This document shows positions 1 to 8,244 of a stretch of 64,000 nt of DNA, in pieces. A program made the translations under genes and the position numbers. Position 1 is the first letter of the stretch, and every line of letters begins with the position of its first letter. Under the pieces are notes generated by a model. It was not told the origin of the DNA. It ran no database searches and worked only from the letters and a program-made list of their open reading frames with translations. The DNA comes from Paramacrobiotus metropolitanus (Eukaryota > Tardigrada > Eutardigrada > Parachela > Macrobiotidae), in contig NW_026570317.1 in assembly GCF_019649055.1 (NCBI RefSeq), positions 248,001 to 312,000 of the forward strand, given 5' to 3'.

Positions 1-1
1 T

Positions 2-469
2 GACGATCTATTCCGTGGAACAATTCCCAAACAAATTCTTGTCGGTATTGTTCATTCACAAGCTGTTGGTGGTGTGCTAACAAGAAACCCATATAATTTC
101 GTTCTTGCCGGAGTCGGTCAGATTGTAACTTACATCAACTCGGAACCGTTCCCCGGAAAACCTTTAGAATTAGGGGATCACAATTACCGTGATGGCTATT
201 TAAGCTTAATGGAAACGACCGGAATGCTGTTTAAGAATTCATGTCTGTCTTTTTTGCAAGGCGACTGGGGTCAAGGCTTCGCAATTTACGGGTTCAATTT
301 AGAACCGGATGTCGGAGACCATTCATGTATTAATGCACCACGCAAAGGAATTTTAGGATTGTCAATTACATTTTCCACACCAACAACAGAGACCTATTCA
401 ATTTTGATATACCACAACCGAAATGCGCCGATAGAGTTTGATTCTCTGGAATGTTTATTGCCCCTATAA
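2..469 (+). CDS. Polinton/adintovirus-type major capsid protein, C-terminal part
   Basis: The frame is open from base 2 of the window to the TAA at 467-469, so the gene begins outside the window and only about 155 C-terminal residues are present. The motif NPYNF near the start of the visible part and the closing stretch with Tyr-rich beta-strand character (YSILIYHN) resemble the C-terminal jelly roll of the double-jelly-roll capsid proteins of Polintons/adintoviruses, a family often annotated in animal genomes as an uncharacterised F54H12.2-like protein. The adenain-like protease starts 20 bp downstream on the same strand, which supports the call. No stop or frameshift is seen in the visible part. 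Family assignment is from recognition, not from a search. Confidence 0.75.
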   Translation, partial: DDLFRGTIPKQILVGIVHSQAVGGVLTRNPYNFVLAGVGQIVTYINSEPFPGKPLELGDHNYRDGYLSLMETTGMLFKNSCLSFLQGDWGQGFAIYGFNLEPDVGDHSCINAPRKGILGLSITFSTPTTETYSILIYHNRNAPIEFDSLECLLPL

Positions 470-488
470 ACGTGCCTAATAAAAAAAA

Positions 489-1049
489 ATGAATAATTAC
501 GAAATACTGGACATCATTCAACACGACGCCTGTTTGGCGAAGCATTTCTTAGGCGTGTATTCACGTGACACACTGCCATCCGACATTCAAACTAAGTTTC
601 CTTGTGCTCTTATTGTTAATTCGGATAAATATAACATGCCTGGAGAGCACTGGCTTGCCATATTCGCCAAAAACAGAAACAACGTAACATTTTTTGATTC
701 TTTTGGAAAAACATCGCTCTTCTACGGCGTGGAAATTGACAAATTTTTGTCCGACAGTTTTCCTGAATGTAATGGATATTACCGTGAGAATTACATACAG
801 CTTCAAGATATTAATTCTAAAACGTGTGGCTTATTTCGTATTTATTTTCTATATCATTCTTGTCGTGGTCTTATGTTGCGTGCTATTACTGATAAACTTA
901 AATATCCAAAAAATCTGAAGCGCAATGATGTTTTATTGGCTAAGTTTGCAGGTCGATTTTTACACATCTGTAAACATCCGGAACGTTGTTTGAAACGACA
1001 TCCAAAGAAACTGCAATATTCTTTGCCAATGTATAAAGTAATAAAATGA
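489..1049 (+). CDS. Adenain-like cysteine protease of Polinton/adintovirus type
   Basis: This intact 186-residue ORF is predicted to be a C5/Ulp1-fold maturation protease that cleaves capsid precursors. Visible catalytic features in the expected order are His54 in GEHWLAIF, Asp70 in FFDSFG, Gln106 in LQDIN and Cys113 in KTCGLF. The length is close to the adenovirus protease (about 200 residues). It starts at an ATG 20 bp after the capsid stop codon and shares its strand. All four catalytic positions are present, so the ORF may still be functional or have been lost only recently. Alternative: a cellular Ulp1-like protease, but the short length and neighbours argue for the viral type. Confidence 0.85.
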   Translation: MNNYEILDIIQHDACLAKHFLGVYSRDTLPSDIQTKFPCALIVNSDKYNMPGEHWLAIFAKNRNNVTFFDSFGKTSLFYGVEIDKFLSDSFPECNGYYRENYIQLQDINSKTCGLFRIYFLYHSCRGLMLRAITDKLKYPKNLKRNDVLLAKFAGRFLHICKHPERCLKRHPKKLQYSLPMYKVIK

Positions 1050-1229
1050 AAAACATTTACATGTGTTTTGCTATCTATAATAGCACAATTATTAAACAAA
1101 CACGAAACTAAGTACAACCAGCATAGTAAATTAGTATCGTCGCCAAGATGTAGTTGGTGTAGTATTCACGCTGCCGCGTCCACTACGGGTTCCACTTCCC
1201 GAACCCTGAAATTCGTCACCATCAGCCGT

Positions 1230-1835
1230 TTAATACAAACGGCGCCGCTGCGCGTTAGAAATCAAAGTTGCTGGAACATTTGAGTACTTCATTGCATTTA
1301 TTAACGTCATTAAGCCTGTTGGTGTGTAGGCGCTGGTTGGATTTGTAGGTGCTGTCACCCAGCGCAGAAGATCAACAATATTGGTACCCGGTTTTGCCAC
1401 GCCGTCGTTAATTACGTTCCAGTTATCAGCAATGCTCAAATTTGTATGTTCCAAAAGGTGATTCAAAATTTTCTGAGCGTTGCCTTGCTGCTTGGCTGGC
1501 AATAAATCTTTAATTTTGCTCGCAATGTGTTCGCTTGCGTCAGTAGTGTCGACAGGCGGCGGAATAGATATTTTTCCAGGTGGCATTGCAGTAGCTTGGT
1601 ATAACATATTTCCATACCGTGTAAAAGCATCATCATGGATAACTAGTTTTTCCTTTGCGGTTAAATTAGGATTATGTAGCGCATTATTTCCATCAGCGTA
1701 AGCATTATATAATGGTTTAGCGAACCGATCCGTATGCGCATGTGTTGAAGGAAAGTTGAAGAGGATTGCTGCTTGGGCATCTCTGTGCTGTGCCAACTGA
1801 TCAGCGTTAAGCAGAAACATTTTACGAGCAGCCAT
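1230..1835 (-). CDS. Conserved Polinton-associated protein, function unknown
   Basis: The ORF gives 201 residues from the ATG at 1835; the frame is open to a GTG at 1862, but the ATG is the more natural start. It is mostly helical, with a central segment NPNLTAKEKLVIHDDAFTRY, then a Pro-rich stretch and a C-terminal part with PGTNIVDLL and a basic end QRRRLY. I recognise this general layout as a protein that recurs beside the capsid and ATPase genes in animal Polintons, but I do not know its function and assign none. Its upstream neighbour on the same strand ends at 1843, seven bases before this ATG, suggesting a closely packed viral operon-like block. Confidence 0.6.
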   Translation of the reverse strand: MAARKMFLLNADQLAQHRDAQAAILFNFPSTHAHTDRFAKPLYNAYADGNNALHNPNLTAKEKLVIHDDAFTRYGNMLYQATAMPPGKISIPPPVDTTDASEHIASKIKDLLPAKQQGNAQKILNHLLEHTNLSIADNWNVINDGVAKPGTNIVDLLRWVTAPTNPTSAYTPTGLMTLINAMKYSNVPATLISNAQRRRLY

Positions 1836-1842
1836 CTTTGTT

Positions 1843-2172
1843 TTAAATTTTTCCCAGCACAAAACTTAGCACAGGAGGTAAAATTAGGGATAATAACGCG
1901 GCACCCTTTGCTAGAAGAAAATTTCTTTTCTTGCGGCGAGAGACGTTGCGTTTTGATAGTAATTTCACATACGGCAATACACGCTTAAGCCGTGCGGCTT
2001 TGCTTGTTTCAGTGACAGGAACAACTCCTTCAACAATTTGTAAAGCACACTCAGAAATAGCATCAATGAGAGTATCCTCAGAATTTTTTATGATTGCTTT
2101 GATCAACTTGGGTTTGCTTTTTGCAATAGATGATAGCAAGTCTAGATTAGAAACGGTATGACTGCGCTCCAT
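1843..2172 (-). CDS. Small basic Polinton protein with hydrophobic C-terminus
   Basis: The ORF encodes 109 residues from the ATG at 2172. The N-terminal half is helical with repeated Lys/Ile/Leu; residues about 60-90 are strongly basic (RLKRVL, KRNVSRRKKRN); the end is hydrophobic (LLSLILPPVLSFVLG). Small basic proteins of this shape recur in animal Polintons/adintoviruses and have been compared with adenovirus core or membrane-active proteins; that role is inference. Its ATG overlaps the stop codon of the upstream ATPase by one base (TAATG), typical of compact viral gene blocks. Confidence 0.6.
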   Translation of the reverse strand: MERSHTVSNLDLLSSIAKSKPKLIKAIIKNSEDTLIDAISECALQIVEGVVPVTETSKAARLKRVLPYVKLLSKRNVSRRKKRNFLLAKGAALLSLILPPVLSFVLGKI

Positions 2173-2831
2173 TATGACAGAATGTAAATTTCCGGTAGTT
2201 TTTCTTCGTTTTCCCCAAAAATGGCGGTACGCAACCGATATTTATCAGGCGTTGTGTGTTGTAAGTCGATTACAATGTAGCCGTACGGTCTGTCTAAACA
2301 TCCGGCAAGTGCTGCTTCAAAATACTGTTGCTTTTGAGGGAATAATTGTCTTCCCAATATTTGAAGTTGTTGTCTATCCTGCGGGTTTTTAAAGCAGATA
2401 ATGATTTTTGCGTTTAGTCTGATGTCACGAGCATAAGCATTCTTGAAGAAAAGATTTTGCGTCAGAAAAATGACAGTGGTATTAGAATGACGTCCACCAT
2501 TGCAAAATAATTGGGCAACGTGTTTACTTGTCTTCTCTTCAAGATGTAGGTCATCAATAATGCATACATTAACGAAATTTTTGTCAAAATATTTTGGCTC
2601 AGAAATCTCATCCGGTAATCCTTCAATGAAAATAATAGGTACGCCTTCTCTAATTAAGTCGTCGTATAATGTCTGGTATTGCTTGTAGAACCAATAAACC
2701 CGATCAACTTTTGCCGAGAATTTATTATAGCGTAACAAATTAGCAACGAACGTTGATTTACCGCAACCAGAATTACCAGAAATAAGCATCGAAGTCGGAT
2801 GTAGAAAATCGTTATGTAGAAGGATCTCCAT
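2172..2831 (-). CDS. FtsK/HerA-type DNA packaging ATPase of Polinton/adintovirus
   Basis: This ORF encodes 219 residues from the ATG at 2831; the frame extends seven codons upstream to a TTG, which I reject. A Walker A motif, GNSGCGKS, lies at residues 19-26, and a Walker B strand ending in Asp-Asp (VCIIDD) at about 89-94. A polar stretch GGRHSNTTVIFLTQNLF follows, as in the sensor region of A32-like ATPases. These enzymes pump the viral genome into the capsid. Length and motif spacing fit the Polinton ATPase and no lesion is seen. The start overlaps the end of the upstream membrane-protein ORF by 20 bp. Confidence 0.85.
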   Translation of the reverse strand: MEILLHNDFLHPTSMLISGNSGCGKSTFVANLLRYNKFSAKVDRVYWFYKQYQTLYDDLIREGVPIIFIEGLPDEISEPKYFDKNFVNVCIIDDLHLEEKTSKHVAQLFCNGGRHSNTTVIFLTQNLFFKNAYARDIRLNAKIIICFKNPQDRQQLQILGRQLFPQKQQYFEAALAGCLDRPYGYIVIDLQHTTPDKYRLRTAIFGENEEKLPEIYILS

Positions 2832-3081
2832 TGTTGAGACTGTTGCTGCCAAATCCTAGTAACTGACGTGTACCGTCAAATAAAAAAGTAACAAGCGGCA
2901 TAACAACTGATTTTAAAGGAATGCGGTTAGTAACTTTTAGTGCGATTACAGTAATAATGCGCACTGTTTGAGAAAACAGAAAAGGTACAACATAAAAGAG
3001 CATCCAGAACAGAATCCCATGTGGCTTTGGCTGCCCATTAGGATCGTCCGGCACGTAAACTGGTGGCAACGGTGTATCCAT
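2812..3081 (-). CDS. Small membrane protein in the viral block
   Basis: The ORF encodes 89 residues from an ATG at 3081. A Pro-rich N-terminus (PLPPVYVPDDP) is followed by a long hydrophobic segment ILFWMLFYVVPFLFS, a second hydrophobic stretch around RIITVIALKV, and a third near VVMPLVTFLF. It probably spans a membrane two or three times. I do not recognise the family. It overlaps the ATPase start by 20 bp and shares its strand, so it is most likely a virion or entry-membrane component of the integrated element, but that is inference from position. Confidence 0.5.
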   Translation of the reverse strand: MDTPLPPVYVPDDPNGQPKPHGILFWMLFYVVPFLFSQTVRIITVIALKVTNRIPLKSVVMPLVTFLFDGTRQLLGFGSNSLNNGDPST

Positions 3082-3151
3082 TGTGACAAAAGATTCTACG
3101 AAAAAATTAATTTTTCTGTACGATTCAAAATGACAAATGACTGAAAAATGT

Positions 3152-3592
3152 TTACCAGCAGTGGCAGCAGTCGTTGTTGTTGATATAGTGGCAGTGGTTG
3201 TTCAGAATGCCGTAATCGCCCCAAGCTGGATCCATTGGTGGCCACACCCGGTTCGAATTGGTTGGCTCTTCCTCTTCATAGTCCGGGTCCTGCGTTGGAA
3301 AGCCGTAGATAGGATTTAGACGAATCATTGCTTCATGTACCTGGCACACGTTATAATAGAAATCGATGTTCTGGTACGACTGCAGCTGTTCGTCGTCCGT
3401 GCCACATGATGCGTAGATCTTCAGTCCAGTCTTGTCTGGCATTTCGGCGGCGATGCTGATATACACACGGACATGCTGCAACTTGCGTTCTTCAACTTCA
3501 CCTTCCCACTTACGCAGCTTCCACTTCAGGTAATTACGCATCCGTCCATGGGCCAAGTCGCGGACAATGTGCTTCCAGGAAGCTAAAGCCAC
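3152..3592 (-). CDS. Unknown protein in viral block
   Basis: This open frame of 146 codons begins at a GTG; the first in-frame ATG lies about 17 codons further in (MRNYLKWKL). The N-terminal part is basic, the middle has alternating strands (HVRVYISIAAEM, GLKIYASCG), and the end is acidic then Asn/His/Cys-rich (DYEEEE, NNDCCHCW). I do not recognise it. It overlaps the 3' end of the next ORF (3583-3903) by 10 bp in another frame, so the two may be separate overlapping genes or one gene split by a frameshift near 3590. Confidence 0.4.
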   Translation of the reverse strand: MALASWKHIVRDLAHGRMRNYLKWKLRKWEGEVEERKLQHVRVYISIAAEMPDKTGLKIYASCGTDDEQLQSYQNIDFYYNVCQVHEAMIRLNPIYGFPTQDPDYEEEEPTNSNRVWPPMDPAWGDYGILNNHCHYINNNDCCHCW

Positions 3593-3903
3593 CTTGTTTT
3601 GAACGTACGGTCAGGAAATCGCTCCTGAATCTCGGCAAGTTGTTCCACTGGCTTGACAAATTTAAAAACCAACTCGGCGAGGCGTTGCATTTCCGAAACA
3701 CGCTCAAACTGCACTCTAACTGCCATGTTCAAAAACGGATAATCCTCAGCTGCAAGCGCAAAACGGTTCTTCAGTGCATTATAAATTTCACGGATGTAAA
3801 TGTCTTCCACCGCTGTTGCAGGCATAAAGTACGTAATTCCATCAGGAAAACCCATAACATGACCCGTTGGATAAAGTGCACCGACAACGCCACTGAACGC
3901 CAT
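3583..3903 (-). CDS. Unknown protein in viral block
   Basis: The ORF encodes 106 residues from an ATG at 3903. It begins with a Gly-rich hydrophobic stretch (MAFSGVVGALYPTG) and continues with a helical second half (EMQRLAELVFKF, PVEQLAEIQERF). I do not recognise a family. It is the outermost gene of the minus-strand block that contains the packaging ATPase, so it is probably part of the same integrated element. The ORF at 3152-3592 overlaps its end in another frame; a single frameshifted gene is possible. Confidence 0.4.
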   Translation of the reverse strand: MAFSGVVGALYPTGHVMGFPDGITYFMPATAVEDIYIREIYNALKNRFALAAEDYPFLNMAVRVQFERVSEMQRLAELVFKFVKPVEQLAEIQERFPDRTFKTRWL

Positions 3904-4891
3904 TTTGAAGGAAAATATTCTAAAACCGAAATGAAGAAAAAGTTCAAATGATTATCGAAAAAGAATGAAACGAAAAGCCGTTATGCTACGGAAGATAATG
4001 CAAAATTGTTTACATAGTGCAGCCAATGATTCGCAGTGCAGACAGACTACTGGTCATTCGTAAAAATAATGTAGACCGGTATACCCGCCTCTTGATCTGC
4101 TCGGATAAGAGCAGCGACAATAAGAGGGGTGGGATCACGCAAAAGCGTTCGCTTTGAACCTTTACGATAGAAAAGTTTTCGAAACAGCATTTCAGTTGCC
4201 AGCTCACCAGACGAGTAAATTTGGACAGAACAATTCACCATGCATTGATTGTGTGAACCACAATCTCCAGTTTACTTTTATTTTCTAGCCGTCAAGTTTA
4301 TAGCCGTGCGTTCTGTGACCTGTGCATTCGTATGTACAGCTCCCCGAATGCATGGTTATAGATGCGATGTGTTTTATGACAGGAATGGTCAGCATATTCT
4401 ACTTGTGGATGGCACCATTATTGTTATACTAATACTCTTTTATTCGTTTATAGAGGTGCATACCGCGGCAAATACAAATGTATATGCCGTGATAGGCACC
4501 TTTATAACGGAAAGAGATCATCATACAGCACGTTAATTATAGTCCTCATGGCATTAGCATACACAATTTTTGTAAGCGGCCACCACTGCAACTATGATAG
4601 CGCAGCTGTCAATTGACGATACATCTCGGTTGAACACATTTAAATTGTTTTTGATGGCACAGTAATATGCTATGACGCCACATTGTATAGCATGACGCCA
4701 GTAATATCAACATGCAACATCCTACCACAAGGCTGCAGTGCTTTGCATAAAATGCGTTTCCAGTTGTGTTGATACATAGCCGAGCACGTGCGTTCACTTT
4801 TGTCAGTCAAAGCTATGGATCTCCAGTTTGTGGTGACAGTGTGGTGATAATCAGCAAATTTCATGTTTCTATCTGAATACGTCCTTACAAA
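3904..4891. other. Spacer between viral block and LRR gene
   Basis: Only short frames are present. One minus-strand frame of 64 codons starts at an ATG (4241) and contains ALIRADQEAGIPVYIIFTND, which looks protein-like but cannot be assigned. A plus-strand frame at 4249-4536 is not convincing. I could not identify viral termini. Confidence 0.3.
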
Positions 4892-5593
4892 ATGGCGTTT
4901 GTTTCTTCCGTTTTCGTTTTGTTGTGCTTTTGCAGCGGTGTAGACTGTGGAAAGTGGATTTCATGCTACGGAAAGTGTCAATGCAAGTATGACACAGGCA
5001 CCGTGAACTGCGCTGGCAAAGACCTCCATGCGATCCCATACCCCACCGAACCCAAAACCTGGATCCGTCACATCGCCTTTAGTGGCAATTCTATCCGCAT
5101 CGTTCCTTACTACGGACTGTCAGTGTATTTTCCTAATCTGCTGTCGATCGATTTATCTGGAAATCCTATCAGTGAGTGTATCGCCGCACCACCATTTGTG
5201 AAGTTCCGTGTGCTCTCCGTTTGTGGCTCCTCCGACAGCTCTTCTACCCCTGGCACTCCGACTGCTTCCAAGATCGCGACTACAACATACTTCGGCACCG
5301 AGACTGCTGAATCCTCTGTGAGTGCCTTGCCATCGGAGACGAGCACCATTGTGGATAAGAATACGGAGGCGAGCACCGTTGTGGATGAAGACACGGAGAT
5401 GAGCGCTACAAACATCATGTACTTTTGCATTGGTGCTGTTGCTGGTGTAGGGACAATTATCGCCTTTCTCTGCTTTGTGATGAAAAAGTGTGCCAAGAAG
5501 AACGGACCAGCCCGTCTTCGACTGAAAGCTCCTGATGATGGCATCGAGATGGGCCTTCGCAACGATACGGTTTCAGAAATGTCTGAAGTTTAG
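4892..5593 (+). CDS. Single-pass LRR membrane protein
   Basis: This intact, intronless ORF encodes 233 residues. Residues 1-19 form a signal peptide (SVFVLLCFCSGVDC). A cysteine pattern at about 25-40 (SCYGKCQCKYDTGTVNC, followed by LHAIP) matches an LRR N-terminal cap, and two leucine-rich repeats follow (WIRHIAFSGNSIRIVP and FPNLLSIDLSGNPIS). Residues 112-172 are Ser/Thr-rich, a likely O-glycosylated stalk. A transmembrane helix spans about 175-197 (GAVAGVGTIIAFLCFV), followed by a basic stop-transfer segment (KKCAKK) and a short acidic cytoplasmic tail. It is therefore a type I surface protein, probably a binding receptor. It lies 1 kb from the integrated viral element; whether it is host gene or captured cargo cannot be decided here. 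Several AATAAA-like signals follow (about 5824, 5882, 5953). Confidence 0.8.
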   Translation: MAFVSSVFVLLCFCSGVDCGKWISCYGKCQCKYDTGTVNCAGKDLHAIPYPTEPKTWIRHIAFSGNSIRIVPYYGLSVYFPNLLSIDLSGNPISECIAAPPFVKFRVLSVCGSSDSSSTPGTPTASKIATTTYFGTETAESSVSALPSETSTIVDKNTEASTVVDEDTEMSATNIMYFCIGAVAGVGTIIAFLCFVMKKCAKKNGPARLRLKAPDDGIEMGLRNDTVSEMSEV

Positions 5594-6002
5594 TTACTTT
5601 TCATAGAGAGAGAAATATGTACAGATTTGTTTTTACATTTATTGAATCTCACAATGATGACCAAATGATAGTCAGTATTCTGTTTACAGCAGCTAGCGAT
5701 ACGGAAATGTGATTCGCTAGTTTTATTTACGACAGTTTACATTTTATTGATGTGAAAAAGATAGTTTTTGCTCTTCTGCGATTGTGTTCTGTCTGTGAAA
5801 GAGTCATAAAATTAGGAATGCGGTAATAAAACGCGGATACAGGTGTGTTTGTTCAGTTGTGTTGTGGTTCTCCCTGATCCCTAATAAAATGGTTTGTTTA
5901 CATAAGACACTTTACGACTTTGACTTCTCCCTGCTCCCTTTGACCACCGGTCAATAAATAGAAGTTAAAAGAACATGTGCTTCTACTACTTCATTGTAAG
6001 GA

Positions 6003-6955
6003 AGTTTCATCTGTCCCCTATAACGCTTAGGAAACTGTTGCGACAAAATGGGACAAGCTATCAGCAACGTTCGCAGAAAAGATACCAGCGGAAGCAAACA
6101 GCTGTTTTAAAGCTTCACGCTTAGGGATTGTATAGGACCGAAATAGTCAAGCAGCTTAAAATTGGTTTGAGGACGGTAAACCAGATTTTCGAAGATGCCG
6201 ACCGAGGTTCTGTTACGGATGAGCATTCACTGAGCACGGCTCCTTGCGAACAGGATTCGGAAAGGATCGCAGAGGAACGAGCCGTGAAAACACCGGAACT
6301 TGCTGAAAATTGCGGCAATAAAACAGTAGAGGGGCGTCGAAGATGGACTTGGCTGGAAACCATGCTGCGTTCTGATGAAACGGCTAGGCGCGCTAATTAT
6401 AGTGGCGCCATTCGTAATAATAGCGCGGCGAGTTACCACGACGGACTCACGACAGCGAATGCTGGTGTGTTTGCGGGTGGCATCGAAGAAGGAGCTGTTG
6501 TGCACGCTGAAGCGGATGCTGCGAAGCGCCAGGCAAAAGAATGCTCCGGCAGTGCAATCACTATGCAGCCAAAAGGAATCACAGCAGTTGTTAGCCTAGC
6601 ACCTACAGATATAGGTGAAGACGGCTCAGCTGATATGTCTCTGCTTGCACAAGACGCCGAAGACGAAGCCATTTCAGAAACAGACAACCACAACTTTTCC
6701 AGTGCCAGCAGTCATGGAATGCTACAACCCAATGCCTTTGACGATTTCTTTGACGGAAACAATATCTTAAGCGATATGGCCAATGCGATTGGACTCACGA
6801 CAGAGCGTCCAAACAGCATCCCCAAGTCTGACCCCCTGCAATGGGAAATTCAAATACCGTCTAAGGCTTCCACTTCCCAGCCAGTCAAGAATGTCGAACG
6901 TCAGCGCTGTCGAGCATCTAAACGCAGACAGGCCGCAACGGATGCACACCACTGA
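6003..6955 (+). pseudogene. Decayed copy 1 of a multi-HTH protein gene
   Basis: The last 276 codons (6128-6955) are open but begin at a TTG. They start inside the final helix-turn-helix unit (IVKQLKIGLRTVNQIFEDA) and continue into a long acidic, Ser/Ala-rich region and a basic C-terminus (CRASKRRQ). The sequence from about 6003 to 6127 aligns with the upstream HTH codons of copy 2 (39346 onward) but carries changes that break the frame. The two copies also share about 300 bp of 3' flank. This copy keeps an Arg codon (CGA, near 6342) where copy 2 has a TGA. A DNA-binding role for the ancestral protein is inferred from the HTH units. Confidence 0.55.
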
Positions 6956-7275
6956 GAATCTTCGGCTAAAAATTCTCAAAACGCCTCATCAAATGTACCT
7001 CCGATGGTATGTTGCAGTGAAACCGAACAAGCATCAAAACCCTAACAGGTTGCAAAACTGCAGTGCGGATAGTTAGAACAGTATAATTATACCTTCTTGG
7101 TCCATTTTGTGCGAATTACAGCAAAAATAATTGTGTAAAATAAACAGAATAAAATCTTTCAGCGGAAGCAGTTAGCTACAAACATACCGCTGCTACTCTC
7201 GACCATCCATCTATAATTACAGTCTGGTCAGCGGCCGCGGTCACCTGTTAACGGAACGTGTAACATTACTCAAGA
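6003..7275 (+). repeat. Dispersed repeat, copy 1 (pairs with 39346-40670)
   Basis: Bases 6003-7275 align by eye with about 39346-40670 through coding and 3' flanking DNA, including a shared stretch at 7078-7110 (TTAGAACAGTATAATTATAC) and polyadenylation-like AATAAACAGAATAA. Identity looks like 80-85%. It is either a mobile element or a duplicated gene. Confidence 0.6.
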
Positions 7276-7454
7276 AAATTTATAAAATGCACGTATGCGC
7301 GTTGGCCGTATATACTCAAGGCGCGTGCAAACTGTGGTTGCCTGTCGGTCACCGCCATCTAATACACATATGCGCGGCATTCCTTTTATTAAAATGCATA
7401 CATACACTGTCACCCACCGCCATTTAATGCGTATTTGTACGGTCTCCACATAGG

Positions 7455-7589
7455 CAGGGGGTAAAACGTGTCTGTGGCACTTGCCAGTGGCACTGCCAAC
7501 GGCATGGCAAGCGATAAAACCTGGAGACTCTGGCAACTGGCAAACGATAAAAGGTGGCAGATGCCGCATAAAATGTGGCACCACGTATA
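7455..7589 (+). repeat. 135-bp inverted repeat, left arm
   Basis: The reverse complement of this block matches 11195-11329 with only a few mismatches. It contains many short TTGCCA/TGGCAA motifs, so each arm can also fold on itself. The arms are 3.6 kb apart. Confidence 0.8.
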
Positions 7590-8221
7590 AGCGGGTGACG
7601 CTGCGGTCCCAGAGTGTGTCGACTGTATATTACTGATATTTTTGAAACTCTTGATATTAATATTTCTTTTAAATTGTTTGCAAGTATTGGCCATGCACGG
7701 AGTTCGTAAGTAAGCTCTGGCATATAAAATTTTAAAATGTCATATTGCATTTTGCCGTTTGCCCGAAGTACCACAAATACGGTAAAAAAAGATCAGAAAG
7801 CGCATTCAAATTGCAATCGCGGCACTGCGAGATCTAGGAGGCACACCGCTGGACTATCCCTTACGGTTGTGCATGGTGCTTTATTCGATTAATAAAGCGC
7901 AGCTGACCGACAAGTTTTACTGTCAGTGCCATTAGCATCGTAGCTAAGCGTGCCAGCACATCCCTTTGGTGGCTTAGTTTGTGAGGATCGTTACCATAAG
8001 TTAAGGCCACCCACGAATAATTAAAGCTTCTGCCCAACCCGTAGCAAAATTGACACGATTTTCTCAAAAAGTTCAAAACACTTTTACTAGTTTCTAAGTT
8101 GTTTTAGCAATTTTTTGAGTAGCCGTACTTCAACAGATAAATTACCACAATATGCAGCAAAATTATGCGCACTCACACACACTGGCTCACCGTCATTTCG
8201 TCGACTAACCCTACTGAGTCC

Positions 8222-8244
8222 TGACGGTCGACAGTCGACCGTCA
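8222..8244. repeat. Perfect 11-bp palindrome with 1-nt spacer
   Basis: The arms TGACGGTCGAC and GTCGACCGTCA flank a single A. No neighbouring gene suggests a function. Confidence 0.6.

Larger units (their letters stand above)
1..3910. mobile_element. Integrated Polinton/adintovirus-type element (partial)
   Basis: Capsid tail and protease lie on the plus strand. The packaging ATPase and at least four to five small ORFs lie on the minus strand and converge on them near 1.1-1.2 kb. The protein-primed DNA polymerase and the RVE-type integrase expected of a complete element are not seen; they would lie to the left of the window or have been lost. No terminal inverted repeat could be identified on the right side. 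All complete ORFs are free of stops, so the insertion looks young or recently active. Confidence 0.7.

Noticed and set aside
561-1117. Antisense ORFs over the protease gene
   Set aside because: They are shadows of the protease and of the neighbouring coding frame.
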